The position numbers and the translations under genes are program-made. A DNA stretch of 64,000 bases from Lachnobacterium bovis DSM 14045. GTDB taxonomy: Bacteria; Bacillota; Clostridia; Lachnospirales; Lachnospiraceae. Below, in pieces: positions 16,066 to 25,606 of this stretch. The notes below the pieces were generated by a model. That model was not told where the DNA came from. It made no database searches and saw only the letters and a list, made by a program, of their open reading frames with translations. Positions within the stretch are counted from its first letter, which is position 1. The number at the start of each line of letters is the position of its first letter. Location of the stretch: the NCBI RefSeq assembly GCF_900107245.1, contig NZ_FNPG01000020.1, positions 1 through 64,000 of the forward strand, given 5' to 3'.

Positions 16066-16096
16066 AAAGAGCTTCATTGTAATGAAGCTCTTTTTT
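16066..16096. terminator. Bidirectional terminator between convergent genes
   Basis: Perfect arms AAAGAGCTTCATT (16066-16078) and AATGAAGCTCTTT (16081-16093) are followed by a T run on the plus strand and A's (T's on the minus strand) on the other side. It serves both the FakA-like gene and the convergent AraC gene. Confidence 0.88.
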
Positions 16097-16100
16097 GATA

Positions 16101-16988
16101 TTATGTTCTGTTTGCCTTGCGATAACGTAATGGCGTTGTATTATATTTTTTCTTAAAACTTCTGTTAAAATATGAAAGGTTATCAAATCCAACTTCATTT
16201 GCAATATCTAATATAGAAGAATCAGATGTAACAAGAAGTCGACTTGCCATAGTCAGTCTATATTCATTTAAGTAATCAATAAAAGAAGTACCCATCGTAT
16301 TTTTAAAATATCTCATAAAATGTGATTCAGAATAATCAAGAAGACTTGCAACATCATAAATGGAAATTCGATTCATATAGTTGTTTTCGATGAATTTTAA
16401 AATGATTTTCATTTTATCAAGTGCAAGAGTTGTTTTGTTTGAGCGAGGATTAGATAATATCTTGCAACGGTTATTTAAAACAAAAAACAGATTAAAAAGT
16501 TGACTCTTAATATAAAGTTGATAACCTTGTGGACGAGTCATTGAAATATTGTCGCAACAATCTAAACTTTGAACAACATCTTCATAATATGGATATACAG
16601 GTGTAAATACTGTAGGAACTGTTATTTGTCTGTTAAGTAGGGGAAGAATAAAATCAGTTGTACAACAGTCAGTTTGTTTAGGTATAAGCATTGATGGGTT
16701 AAAAATAATATTTTCATATTCCATAGAATAAGAATCATGTTGCTCAATCGAATGTAATTGTCCTGGTAAAATAAGAATTACAGATGGACTTTTAACATTA
16801 TAAGATTTAAAATCCACAGTGACAGTTCCTTGGCCTTTTTTTATATAAATAACCTCCATTTCTTCGTGCCAGTGTAGTGGAACTTTTGAAAAGTCATATG
16901 GAATTGAACAAAGATACGTATTATATGGAAAAATTATATCACCATGTGATATTGTTTCGTGATAATTTTCATATTCTAATATATTCAT
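16101..16988 (-). CDS. AraC-family transcriptional regulator
   Basis: This 295-residue regulator has an N-terminal cupin sensing domain (HWHEEMEVIYIKKGQGTV, residues ~38-55) and a C-terminal double helix-turn-helix (ISIYDVASLLDYSESHFMRYF and ILDIANEVGFDNLSYFNRSF). Such proteins often sense sugars and control carbohydrate genes. The only good start is the ATG at 16988, which lies about where its own promoter (TTGCAT-18-TACAAT) would begin transcription, so the message is probably leaderless; no ribosome site precedes any possible start. It is divergent from glycogen phosphorylase, which it may control, though no operator is evident. Confidence 0.9.
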   Translation of the reverse strand: MNILEYENYHETISHGDIIFPYNTYLCSIPYDFSKVPLHWHEEMEVIYIKKGQGTVTVDFKSYNVKSPSVILILPGQLHSIEQHDSYSMEYENIIFNPSMLIPKQTDCCTTDFILPLLNRQITVPTVFTPVYPYYEDVVQSLDCCDNISMTRPQGYQLYIKSQLFNLFFVLNNRCKILSNPRSNKTTLALDKMKIILKFIENNYMNRISIYDVASLLDYSESHFMRYFKNTMGTSFIDYLNEYRLTMASRLLVTSDSSILDIANEVGFDNLSYFNRSFKKKYNTTPLRYRKANRT

Positions 16989-16994
16989 GATAGA

Positions 16995-17024
16995 ATTGTA
17001 CCATTTTTTAAGAGAATAATGCAA
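16995..17024 (-). promoter_or_regulatory. Promoter of the AraC gene, implying a leaderless mRNA
   Basis: On the minus strand TTGCAT (17019-17024) and TACAAT (16995-17000) are 18 bases apart. The start codon's A (16988) is 7 bases after the -10, where transcription normally begins. Confidence 0.55.
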
Positions 17025-17270
17025 GAATAATGTTAGATATTTGCATATAATTTAATTGTAAGTTAGGTGAGACGTTCAAAGGATTGTGTTTTTTCAGACA
17101 ATATCTAAGAACGGTAAAATTAATAAAGGAATGCATGAAAGTGCACAGGATGCTAGGGGATAGTCAGCATGTTGTAACTTCCCTTTCCTCAAAATACAGT
17201 TTCAATATACAATGATAGTATGAAGACTGTTCCCTAGAGTAGTGTGCCAGGATATGGAGGATATTTACGA
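17025..17270. other. Divergent intergenic region between AraC and glgP
   Basis: This 246-base spacer holds the ribosome site of glgP and a small ATGCT/AGCAT hairpin near 17150-17175. I see no convincing sigma-70 promoter for glgP and no riboswitch that I recognise. Confidence 0.4.
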
Positions 17271-19544
17271 ATGAAAATTAACGGCAAAGAAAAAGATTTT
17301 GCAACAATCATTAAAAAGAAATATGGAAAAGGTATTGCCAAATGCACAACAAAAGAGTTATATGATACTCTTTTAGAAACAGTAAAAGAACTTGCAAAAG
17401 AAAAAGAAAGCAACGAAGGAAAGAAAAAACTATATTATATTTCAGCAGAATTTTTAATTGGAAAGTTATTATCAAATAACTTAATCAACTTAGGAATTTA
17501 TGAAGAAGTTAAAGAAACATTAAAAGAAAACGGAAAAGATTTAGCTGACTTGGAAGAGTACGAGGCAGAACCATCACTTGGTAATGGCGGACTTGGAAGA
17601 CTTGCAGCATGTTTTATAGATTCAATTGCAACACTTGGTTTAAACGGAGACGGTGTTGGACTTAATTATCATTATGGATTATTTAAACAGGTTTTTGAAA
17701 AAAATTTACAGAAAGAAACACCTAATCCATGGATTACAGAAGATAGCTGGTTAAATAAAACAGAAAAGACATATGAAGTTAATTTTGGTGGATTTAAAGT
17801 AAAATCAAAATTATATGATATCGACGTTGTAGGTTATAATAACAGAACAACAAAATTACATTTATTTGATATCGATACAGTAGATGAATCAATCGTTGGA
17901 GAAACAATTGATTTTGATAAAGAGCAGATTGAGAAAAACTTAACACTTTTCTTGTATCCAGATGATTCAGATGATAAAGGTCGTTTATTAAGAGTTTATC
18001 AGCAGTATTTTATGGTAAGCAATGCAGCAGCATTAATTATTGATGAAGCAGTTGAGAAAGGTTCAAACTTGCATGATTTAGCTGATTATGCAACAATTCA
18101 GATTAACGATACACATCCATCAATGGTTATTCCTGAACTTGTTCGTCAGTTACAGGAAAAAGGTTTATTAATGGATGAAGCAATCGAAATTGTTTCTAAG
18201 GTTTGTGCATATACTAACCACACAATCCTTGCAGAAGCACTTGAAAAATGGCCAATCGCTTTCTTAGACAAAGCAGTACCACAATTAATGCCAATTATCA
18301 GAGAACTTGATAACCGAATTAAAGGAAAAGTAAAAGATGAAAGCACATACATTATTAAAGACGGGTTAGTACACATGGCTCATATGGATATTCATTATGG
18401 TTATAGTGTAAATGGTGTAGCTTACTTACATACTGAAATCCTTAAAAATACAGAATTAAATAATTTTTATAAATTATATCCAGAGAAATTCAACAACAAG
18501 ACAAATGGTATTACATTTAGACGTTGGTTAATGGAATGTAATCCTGAGTTATCTGCATTAATTACAGAATTAATTGGAGACGGTTGGAAAAAAGATGCAA
18601 ACGAATTAGAAAAATTAGGTAATTTCGTTAATGATGATGATGTATTAAATAAAGTTTTAGATGTTAAACATCAGAAGAAAGTTGAATTAAAGAATTACTT
18701 AAAAGCAACACAAAACATTGACATCAACGAAGATTCAGTCTTTGATATTCAAGTTAAGAGATTACATGAGTACAAGAGACAGCAGATGAATGCATTATAT
18801 GTAATTAACAAGTACTTTGAAATTAAAGAAGGTAAATTACCTAAGAGACCTATTACAGTATTCTTTGGTGCCAAAGCGGCTCCAGCTTATGTAATTGCAA
18901 AAGATATTATACATTTAATCCTTTGCTTACAGCAGATTATTGAAAAAGATCCAAAAGTAAATAAATACCTAAAAGTTGTAATGGTAGAAAACTACAATGT
19001 TACATTAGCTGAAAAATTAATTCCAGCTTGTGATATTTCTGAACAGATTTCACTTGCATCTAAGGAAGCATCAGGAACAAGTAACATGAAATTTATGTTA
19101 AATGGTGCAATTACACTTGGTACAATGGATGGTGCAAACGTTGAAATCGCAGAGCTTGTAGGAGATGATAACATTTATACATTTGGTGAGTCATCAGAGA
19201 CTGTTATTAAACGTTACGAAGATGCAAGCTATGTATCAAAAGATTATTATGATGAAGATGAAGATTTACAGAAAGCTGTAGATTTCATTGTAAGCAAAGA
19301 ATTATTAAAAGTTGGTTGTAAAGAAAACTTAGAAAGATTATATAACGAATTATTAAATAAAGACTGGTTTATGACATTCCCAGATTTTAAAGACTTTGTA
19401 GAAACAAGAGATAAGGTTTATGAAGACTTTGAAGATAGAAAAGCATGGGCTAAGAAAATGTTAATCAACATTAGCAAGGCAGGCTTCTTCTCATCAGACA
19501 GAACAATTGCTCAGTACAATGATGAAATCTGGAAGTTAAAATAA
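17271..19544 (+). CDS. glgP: Glycogen/starch/maltodextrin phosphorylase
   Basis: This 757-residue family GT35 enzyme releases glucose-1-phosphate from alpha-1,4-glucan ends using phosphate and PLP. The PLP-binding Lys sits in [19 protein letters not shown], and the DGANVEI stretch and the N-terminal [12 protein letters not shown] are family signatures. It is shorter than Escherichia coli GlgP (about 815), as in many Clostridia. I start it at the ATG at 17271, with GGAGG 10 bases upstream; an in-frame GTG 27 bases earlier has no ribosome site. No other glycogen gene is adjacent, so it may supply carbon from storage or imported glucans. It is followed by a terminator. Confidence 0.96.
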   Translation: MKINGKEKDFATIIKKKYGKGIAKCTTKELYDTLLETVKELAKEKESNEGKKKLYYISAEFLIGKLLSNNLINLGIYEEVKETLKENGKDLADLEEYEAEPSLGNGGLGRLAACFIDSIATLGLNGDGVGLNYHYGLFKQVFEKNLQKETPNPWITEDSWLNKTEKTYEVNFGGFKVKSKLYDIDVVGYNNRTTKLHLFDIDTVDESIVGETIDFDKEQIEKNLTLFLYPDDSDDKGRLLRVYQQYFMVSNAAALIIDEAVEKGSNLHDLADYATIQINDTHPSMVIPELVRQLQEKGLLMDEAIEIVSKVCAYTNHTILAEALEKWPIAFLDKAVPQLMPIIRELDNRIKGKVKDESTYIIKDGLVHMAHMDIHYGYSVNGVAYLHTEILKNTELNNFYKLYPEKFNNKTNGITFRRWLMECNPELSALITELIGDGWKKDANELEKLGNFVNDDDVLNKVLDVKHQKKVELKNYLKATQNIDINEDSVFDIQVKRLHEYKRQQMNALYVINKYFEIKEGKLPKRPITVFFGAKAAPAYVIAKDIIHLILCLQQIIEKDPKVNKYLKVVMVENYNVTLAEKLIPACDISEQISLASKEASGTSNMKFMLNGAITLGTMDGANVEIAELVGDDNIYTFGESSETVIKRYEDASYVSKDYYDEDEDLQKAVDFIVSKELLKVGCKENLERLYNELLNKDWFMTFPDFKDFVETRDKVYEDFEDRKAWAKKMLINISKAGFFSSDRTIAQYNDEIWKLK

Positions 19545-19666
19545 ATGTAGTAAAGTTAAAAATGTAATACAATTACAGACTAACATTATTGCCATTTTAT
19601 GAGAAAATCAGAGTTATAGAAATATAGAATTATAAATAATATAAAATTATAAAACAAAGATTACAG

Positions 19667-19700
19667 AAATAGACGGCGTTTAAAAGCGTCGTCTATTTTA
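19667..19700 (+). terminator. Rho-independent terminator after glgP
   Basis: A 12-base stem (AAATAGACGGCG 19667-19678 with CGTCGTCTATTT 19687-19698, one G-U pair) is followed by TTAG. The T tract is short and overlaps the stem. Confidence 0.7.
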
Positions 19701-19701
19701 G

Positions 19702-19731
19702 TTGACAGGATAAAAAAAATATATATATAAT
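19702..19731 (+). promoter_or_regulatory. Promoter of the amino-acid symporter gene
   Basis: TTGACA (19702-19707) and TATAAT (19726-19731) are consensus hexamers 18 bases apart, 38 bases before the start codon. Confidence 0.8.
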
Positions 19732-19769
19732 GTCATTATGCTTTTGAAGACTAAAGGAGAGTTTTATTT

Positions 19770-21194
19770 ATGAAAAAGTTTACAGATATTTTGATGACTA
19801 TTGATGATTTCATGTGGGGAAACTGGATGACAGGTCTTGTTTTGACAGTGGGAGTACTTCTTTCAATTCGATTTTTATTCCGTTATCAACGAAAAATTAT
19901 TTTTAATGCGAAAAACACCTTGGGAACAATGTTTTCTGCAGGTGAGGGTGATGGTACAATTTCAGGATTTAAAGCAGCTTGTACAGCACTCGCTAATACT
20001 ATTGGAACAGGAAATATCAGTGGTGTCGCAACTGCTATTGTAAGTGGTGGCCCAGGTGCTTTGATATGGATGTGGATTTCAGCCTTTTTTGGAATGTCGA
20101 CAAAGGCTTGTGAAATAATAATTGGTCAAAGGTACAGAGAACATTATGAAAAATCAATGGATGAATATGTGTGTGACCGTTCATTCGTATTGAAGAATGC
20201 TTTTGGCTGGAAAAAAGGAGCAACAGTTTTAGCAGTATTTTGTTTTATTTTTGGACCATGGACGTGTTGTGTGCAAACTGAAGCAGTTACAAGTTCGGTA
20301 AATCAGGCATTTGGAGTTCCTCCAATTATAATGGATGTAATTATTGGAGTAACATGTTTAGTTACCATATGGGGTGGTCTAAAAAGAATTTCAGAAGTAA
20401 TGAGTAAAACAGTTCCAATTATGGCAACATTATATATTATCATGGGTTTAGGAGTAATTATTTTTAATTATCAGGAAATACCAAGAGTTATTATGTTGAT
20501 TGTAAAGAGTGCGTTCTCTCCGGTATCAGCTGTGGGTGGATTTGCAGGTGCAACAGTAAGAGATGCCATACAATTTGGTGTTGCCAGAGGAATCTATTCT
20601 AATGATGCAGGTACAGGTTATGGAATGATAGCTCATGCCAGTGCAAAAACGGATCATCCTGTGCGTCAATCTTTATGGGGATGGGGAGAAGTGTTTTTGG
20701 ACACATTTGTAGTTTGCTCGATTACTGCATTTACAATTATTATGACAGGTTCATATTTCAAAACAGACGTAACAAGTGGCGCATTAACTACTTTTGCGTT
20801 TACTTCAGCATATGGAAAAATTGGTGGTCAGCTGACAGCAATAGCAATCACAGTTTTTGCCTGGACAACAATTATAGGAATGTATTATACATGTGAAAAA
20901 AGTGTAAATTATGCATTCGGAGATTCGGATGTTAATCGTAAAATAAGGCCGTTTTACATAATCTATTACATGATTCCATGTGTGATTTTTTATAACATTA
21001 AAGCGGATGTTTTATGGGCATTTACAGATATTTTGTCAGCCTTCTATGTTTTGATTACAATTTTTATTATTTTTGCAAAAAGTAAAGAAATTTTTGGATT
21101 GTATGATGATTTTTGGAAAAGATATCTACCTGCAAAGGAGCGTGGAGAAGCCGTGGAGTATGTAACATTTGACTGCAAAAAAATCCAGGAGTAA
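19770..21194 (+). CDS. Sodium:alanine/glycine symporter family (AGCS) protein
   Basis: This 474-residue membrane protein of the AGCS family has about 10-11 helices. Family signatures are present: GFKAACTALANTIGTGNISGVATAIVSGGPGA (residues ~68-100, quoted only as its parts GFKAACTALANTIGTGN and ISGVATAIVSGGPGA) and the ARGIYSNDAGTGYGMIAHA segment. These carriers bring in alanine or glycine with Na+ or H+. The ATG at 19770 follows AAAGGAG. It has its own consensus promoter. Substrate choice between Ala and Gly cannot be fixed by eye. Confidence 0.93.
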   Translation: MKKFTDILMTIDDFMWGNWMTGLVLTVGVLLSIRFLFRYQRKIIFNAKNTLGTMFSAGEGDGTISGFKAACTALANTIGTGNISGVATAIVSGGPGALIWMWISAFFGMSTKACEIIIGQRYREHYEKSMDEYVCDRSFVLKNAFGWKKGATVLAVFCFIFGPWTCCVQTEAVTSSVNQAFGVPPIIMDVIIGVTCLVTIWGGLKRISEVMSKTVPIMATLYIIMGLGVIIFNYQEIPRVIMLIVKSAFSPVSAVGGFAGATVRDAIQFGVARGIYSNDAGTGYGMIAHASAKTDHPVRQSLWGWGEVFLDTFVVCSITAFTIIMTGSYFKTDVTSGALTTFAFTSAYGKIGGQLTAIAITVFAWTTIIGMYYTCEKSVNYAFGDSDVNRKIRPFYIIYYMIPCVIFYNIKADVLWAFTDILSAFYVLITIFIIFAKSKEIFGLYDDFWKRYLPAKERGEAVEYVTFDCKKIQE

Positions 21195-21280
21195 AATAAT
21201 TAGAAGATATCAGGATTATACAAAATTTAATTTTGAAAAAGTAAATTAATACAAATAAAAAAACAGGAGACCAGGTTTAA

Positions 21281-22243
21281 ATGGGAAGAATAGATGATTT
21301 TTTAAAACAAGGTAAATTAATCGTAATGGATGGTGCTATGGGAACGGAGCTAGAAAAACGTGGATATAACGTAAGTGATGCTTTGTGGAGTGCTAAATTT
21401 TTAAAAGAAAATCCTGATGCAATCAAACAAATTCATAAAGATTACATGGAAGCAGGAGCAAATGTTGTTACTTGTTGTAGTTATCAGGCAACAATTCCAG
21501 GTTTTATGGATGCAGGTTATTCAGAAGCAGAAGCCGAGGTGCTTATTAGAAAATCAATGGAAATTGCACTTTTAGCAAGAGAAGAATGGTGGCAAGAATC
21601 AGGAAAAGAAAAGGGATGTGACTACCCAGTAATTGCAGGAGATATTGGACCTTATGGCGCATATCTTGCTGATGGTTCTGAATACTCAGGCGCATATGAT
21701 CTTACTAAAGAGGAATATAAAGATTTCCATTCAAAAAGAATAAACATTTTAAAAGATGCTGGGGCTGAAATTTTTGCAGTTGAAACTTGTCCAAAATTGG
21801 ATGAGGCGAAGGCGGTTGCAGAGTTGCTAGAAGAATTAGATAGCGATTTTTGGGTGAGTTTTACAGTTAAGACACCGGATAGAATTAGCGATGGAACACC
21901 TATAAAAGATGTTGTTGAATGCATGAATAAATATAGTCATATTAAGGCAATTGGGGTTAATTGTGTTGCACCAGAAATTGTTGAAGATATAATTTTAAAT
22001 TTAAGAAACGAATCAGATATTCCAATTTGCGTTTATCCTAACAGTGGCGAAGTTTATGACGGAATAAATAAAGTTTGGAATGGTGCACCAGACGGTATTT
22101 CTTTTGCACAAAGAGCAAAAAAATGGCAAATCGCAGGTGCTCGATTTATAGGTGGATGTTGCAGAACATCACCGGATGATATAAAAGAAGTGGCAAAATT
22201 GAGAGATATTTCTACGAATCCAATAATTATAAAGGCAAAATAG
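21281..22243 (+). CDS. mmuM: Homocysteine S-methyltransferase
   Basis: This 320-residue zinc enzyme moves a methyl group from S-methylmethionine (or SAM) to homocysteine, forming methionine. Zinc ligands are visible: the Cys in GVNCVAPE and the Cys pair in GGCCRTSP near the C-terminus. The N-terminal VMDGAMGTELEKRG is typical of MmuM and MetH N-domains; length fits MmuM. The ATG at 21281 has AGGAG 11 bases upstream. No S-methylmethionine permease is adjacent, but an amino-acid symporter lies just upstream. I found no T-box or SAM riboswitch in the 86-base gap. Confidence 0.93.
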   Translation: MGRIDDFLKQGKLIVMDGAMGTELEKRGYNVSDALWSAKFLKENPDAIKQIHKDYMEAGANVVTCCSYQATIPGFMDAGYSEAEAEVLIRKSMEIALLAREEWWQESGKEKGCDYPVIAGDIGPYGAYLADGSEYSGAYDLTKEEYKDFHSKRINILKDAGAEIFAVETCPKLDEAKAVAELLEELDSDFWVSFTVKTPDRISDGTPIKDVVECMNKYSHIKAIGVNCVAPEIVEDIILNLRNESDIPICVYPNSGEVYDGINKVWNGAPDGISFAQRAKKWQIAGARFIGGCCRTSPDDIKEVAKLRDISTNPIIIKAK

Positions 22244-22315
22244 AATTATTTTTCAATAGAAAAATACAATAAAAATGCAATAAAAATACAAGGAAAATCA
22301 AAGGAGAATACAAGT

Positions 22316-23671
22316 ATGAGTTTGTTAGGAAAAATCAAAAATTTTTTTGGTAGTGATGAAGTAGAAAAAGAACAATTAAATCAAAAGTATAGTTTTACCG
22401 AAGAAACAAGAGTTGTAGATGGTCATGTGCTTCATAGAATCAAAGCACTTAAAACGATTGAACGAAAGGATGTACGTGTAAATAAACGAGAGTTAGGTGG
22501 TTTTGTTGAAAGTTATAAAAATTTAGGAAACAATGGTAATTCGTGGGTCTTCGATGATGCGTGTGTATATTGTGATGCAGAGGTATATGGTAATGCTGGA
22601 GTTTGGAATAACGCGAAAGTATTTGATGCAGCTCATATATGTGGAGATGCACAAATAAAAGATAATGCCCAGGTGTACGGAAACGCTTATGTAGAGTTTC
22701 ATGCACAAGTAATGGATAATGCGCATGTATATGATAGGGCAATTGTGGAATCAGATGCCAAAATATCAGGAAATACAAGAGTGTATGGAAATGCAGAGAT
22801 TTCTTTAGATGCATGTATTAGTGAAAATGCACAGGTATATGATGATGCGCGTGTATACGGTGGTGCACAGGTATATGGTGATGCGCAGATATATGAAAAT
22901 GCGTTAATAGATGATAATGCTAAAGTATATGGAAATGCCAAAGTATATGGTAATGCATTTGTGGTAGATAATGCTAAAATCTATGAAAGTGCGGAAGTAT
23001 ATGGCGATTCTATAGTAGAAGATGACAGAGTAATTTGTGGTTATGAAAAAGTTAATGAGCCTCTAGAAGATGAAGAAGATGATGATAAAAAATATGAAAT
23101 CACAGATGAAACAATTGTCGTTGATGGACGAGAGTTACATCGTATAAAAGCAATTAAAGATTTTGTACGAGAAGATAAAGATGGACAAGAGAGCCATGTT
23201 AATGTGGAAAATTATGGAGGTTATATTGAAAAAGAAGATAATCTATCTCACATGGATGGAGCATGGATTTATGATGATGCATGTGTCTATGGAAATGCTT
23301 GTGTAGATGATGATTCAGCAGTTTTTGATTGCGCCAAGGTACATGGGAACGCTTCTGTAGATGGAAATGCAAAAATTATGGATAATGCGGAAATACATGG
23401 GAACGCTACTGTAGATGGAAATGCAAAAATTATGGATAATGCGGAAATACATGGGAACGCTACTGTAGATGGAAATGCAAAAATTATGGATAATGCGGAA
23501 ATATATGGTACCGCAAATGTAAGTGAAAATGCAAAAGTCTATGGAAATGCTAGGATATACGATGGGGCAGAGATTGAAAAAGATGCAGAAATATGTGAAA
23601 ATGCAACAGTTTGTCATGATGCATCAGTTTTTGGTAAGGTGATAAAAGGTGATGAGTATGTGGTAGAATAA
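22316..23671 (+). CDS. Repeat-built beta-helix protein with two homologous halves
   Basis: This 451-residue protein is made of many six-residue steps such as NAKVYG, NAQVYD and DARVYG, the pattern of a left-handed or similar parallel beta-helix. It has two halves, each opening with a related cap (VVDGHVLHRIKALK near residue 35; VVDGRELHRIKAIK near residue 275) followed by a block of steps. There is no signal peptide, so it is probably cytoplasmic or phage-related; similar YDAT-type repeat proteins occur as prophage proteins. The ATG at 22316 follows AAGGAG. A 54-bp tandem repeat inside suggests the helix length varies by slippage. Its function is unknown. Confidence 0.75.
   Translation: MSLLGKIKNFFGSDEVEKEQLNQKYSFTEETRVVDGHVLHRIKALKTIERKDVRVNKRELGGFVESYKNLGNNGNSWVFDDACVYCDAEVYGNAGVWNNAKVFDAAHICGDAQIKDNAQVYGNAYVEFHAQVMDNAHVYDRAIVESDAKISGNTRVYGNAEISLDACISENAQVYDDARVYGGAQVYGDAQIYENALIDDNAKVYGNAKVYGNAFVVDNAKIYESAEVYGDSIVEDDRVICGYEKVNEPLEDEEDDDKKYEITDETIVVDGRELHRIKAIKDFVREDKDGQESHVNVENYGGYIEKEDNLSHMDGAWIYDDACVYGNACVDDDSAVFDCAKVHGNASVDGNAKIMDNAEIHGNATVDGNAKIMDNAEIHGNATVDGNAKIMDNAEIYGTANVSENAKVYGNARIYDGAEIEKDAEICENATVCHDASVFGKVIKGDEYVVE
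23341..23502 (+). repeat. 54-bp tandem repeat, three units
   Basis: Units start at 23341, 23395 and 23449 with one difference in the first (GCTTCT against GCTACT). Each unit encodes 18 residues, three beta-helix steps (NATVDG, NAKIMD, NAEIHG). Near-identity indicates recent expansion. Confidence 0.92.
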
Positions 23672-23750
23672 ACAATAATCCAATACTCAAATATTTTAGC
23701 ATTCCACATCACTCCATAAATTTAATATATGAGACTTCTTTCTTGATGTC

Positions 23751-23759
23751 TGCTATAAT
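23751..23759 (+). promoter_or_regulatory. Extended -10 promoter of the secreted esterase gene
   Basis: TGC-TATAAT (TATAAT at 23754-23759) lacks a clear -35 and precedes a leader of about 90 bases. Confidence 0.45.
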
Positions 23760-23852
23760 TAGGATGCTTAAGCAAATATATACTCAGTCTGAGGAGAGTT
23801 TATAATCAGTAAATAGCTTTAAAGAAAAGATAAGACAGAAAAGAGAGAAGTT

Positions 23853-25334
23853 ATGAAGAAAAAAAATATAAATCGTTATCAGCTCGGTAAACGAGTTGTG
23901 TCATGTGCCTTAGCATTAGGACTTACAGCTGGAAGTGTAAGTTTTCAAGGAAACATTCTTGGACAAAACGTTAAAGCAGCACAAGTTACAAATGTAAAAG
24001 ACGGATGGTATTATATTAAAAATGTAAATGCACAGAAATATTTGCAAGTTACAAATAATCAGTCAAGAAATGGTGCTAATGTTGAATTATCAAAAGGTAC
24101 TGGAGTGCAAGGTCAGAAATGGTATGTTAAACATACAAATGATGGCTATGTTACACTAACAAGTGCAGTTGGTAATTTTATGCTAGATATTGCTGGAGGA
24201 GCTAACTACGATGGAGCAAACGCGCAGATTTATTCAGCATATAGTGGTAATCCACAAAAATTTAGTTTACAGCCAACATCTAAAAATGGTTCATTTGTAA
24301 TTGCAACTAAATGTAGCAATAATTCAAAATGTTTAGATGACTATAATTTTTCAAAACAGGATGGTGCTAATGTGTGTCAGTGGAGTCGTTCGGGTAGAGA
24401 AAATCAACAATGGATTTTTGAAGAAGTAGATCAAAGTGGTTCAACACAGCCAAGCAATCCACAGCCAAGTAACCCACAGCCAAGTAACCCACAGCCAAGC
24501 AATCCACAGCCATCAAAACAGATTGAAGTAAATTGTCCTGCAAGTGCAATGGCAACAAGACAAGGTGTGGCATATGGAAGATATACACACGAAACATATT
24601 ATTCAAAAACTTGTAGAATGCAAAGAGGATACACTGTTTTATTACCAGAAAACTATAATAAAAACAAAAAATATCCTGTACTTTATTTATTACATGGTGT
24701 ATTTGGAGATGAGAATACATTTTCTTCAGACCCAAGTAGTAAAGTAAGAGAAATTTTCTACAATTTAGCTAGAGATGGAAAAGCAAGACAGTGGATTGTT
24801 GTTATGCCAAATATGTTTGCAGCAACAAATCCAGCTCAAAGACCTGCTTTAACACCTGAAGGTTTAAAACCATATGATAATTTCAAGAATGATCTTGTTA
24901 ATGATTTGATGCCATGTATTGAAAGTAGATATTCAGTTTTAAAAGGTCGTGATAATACGGCAATTGCTGGATTCTCATTAGGTGGAAGAGAAACACTTTA
25001 CACAAGTATTTCATATCCAAATCTATTTTCGTACGCAGCAGCATTTTCGCCAGCTCCAGGACTTGTTCCTGCAAGAGACTGGGCAACAAATCATCCTGGA
25101 AGTTTAAAACCAGAGCAGGTGGTATATCCTAAGGCAGGACAACCAAATGCTATGAAAACAGTTATGGTAATGTGTGGAACAGCAGATAGTGTCGTAGGTC
25201 AGTTCCCTAAGAGTTATCACGAACTCTTGGCAAAAAACGGCGTTTCTAATATTTGGTATGAGGTTCCAGGAGCTAACCACGATAACAATGCAGTTCACAG
25301 TGGACTTTATAATTTCCTTGTACAGGTAGGTTAA
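23853..25334 (+). CDS. Secreted carbohydrate esterase (CE1-like) with ricin-type lectin domain
   Basis: This 493-residue secreted enzyme has a signal peptide (residues 1 to ~43, cleaved after VKA), then a ricin-B lectin domain (~45-190, with QKW and QQWIF repeats), a Pro-rich linker (QPSNP repeats, ~198-220) and an esterase-D/CE1 hydrolase (~225-493). The catalytic Ser is in GFSLGG, the probable Asp in GTADS and the His in GANHDN; LLHGVFGDE is the oxyanion region. Such enzymes remove acetyl or feruloyl groups from plant xylan. The lectin would hold it on polysaccharide. It is monocistronic. No cell-wall anchor motif is seen, so it is likely released. Confidence 0.9.
   Translation: MKKKNINRYQLGKRVVSCALALGLTAGSVSFQGNILGQNVKAAQVTNVKDGWYYIKNVNAQKYLQVTNNQSRNGANVELSKGTGVQGQKWYVKHTNDGYVTLTSAVGNFMLDIAGGANYDGANAQIYSAYSGNPQKFSLQPTSKNGSFVIATKCSNNSKCLDDYNFSKQDGANVCQWSRSGRENQQWIFEEVDQSGSTQPSNPQPSNPQPSNPQPSNPQPSKQIEVNCPASAMATRQGVAYGRYTHETYYSKTCRMQRGYTVLLPENYNKNKKYPVLYLLHGVFGDENTFSSDPSSKVREIFYNLARDGKARQWIVVMPNMFAATNPAQRPALTPEGLKPYDNFKNDLVNDLMPCIESRYSVLKGRDNTAIAGFSLGGRETLYTSISYPNLFSYAAAFSPAPGLVPARDWATNHPGSLKPEQVVYPKAGQPNAMKTVMVMCGTADSVVGQFPKSYHELLAKNGVSNIWYEVPGANHDNNAVHSGLYNFLVQVG
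24450..24509 (+). repeat. 15-bp tandem repeat coding for the PSNPQ linker
   Basis: Four units of CCAAGYAAYCCACAG encode the Pro-Ser-Asn-Pro-Gln linker between lectin and esterase domains. Linker length could vary by unit slippage. Confidence 0.85.
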
Positions 25335-25434
25335 TAAAAAAACAGCATAAAAATGTATATAACACATAAAAGTTATCAGCACACAGATACATAAAAAAAA
25401 CAAACATAAAAAAACATAATACATAACAAGATAA

Positions 25435-25500
25435 AAGAGGCTATCCGTATAATATGATATTTTTAAAATCAAACAAATATCATCTGATAGTCTCTTTTTT
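25435..25500 (+). terminator. Terminator after the esterase gene
   Basis: An outer stem AGAGGCTATC/GATAGTCTCT (one G-U pair) encloses an inner ATGATAT/ATATCAT stem and is followed by TTTTTT. Confidence 0.8.
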
Positions 25501-25521
25501 ATTATTTGCGATGAAATAAAA

Positions 25522-25550
25522 TTGCTTAAAACAAGTCAATTGTGTATAAT
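25522..25550 (+). promoter_or_regulatory. Promoter of the TPR lipoprotein gene
   Basis: TTGCTT (25522-25527) and TATAAT (25545-25550) are 17 bases apart. Confidence 0.65.
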
Positions 25551-25606
25551 TAATAGTATTGAAAAAATAAGATAAATCAAAAAAGTTCAAGAAGAAGGAC
25601 AAAATA

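Noticed and set aside
21195-21280. Possible SAM or T-box leader before the homocysteine methyltransferase gene
   Set aside because: The gap is only 86 bases and shows neither conserved motif nor a terminator.
23341-23502. Tandem repeat considered as a CRISPR array
   Set aside because: Units are contiguous without variable spacers and stay in reading frame with the protein.
22449-23617. Antisense open frames with His/Tyr/Ile-rich periodic products inside the beta-helix gene
   Set aside because: The periodicity is the reflection of the coding repeats; no start signals.
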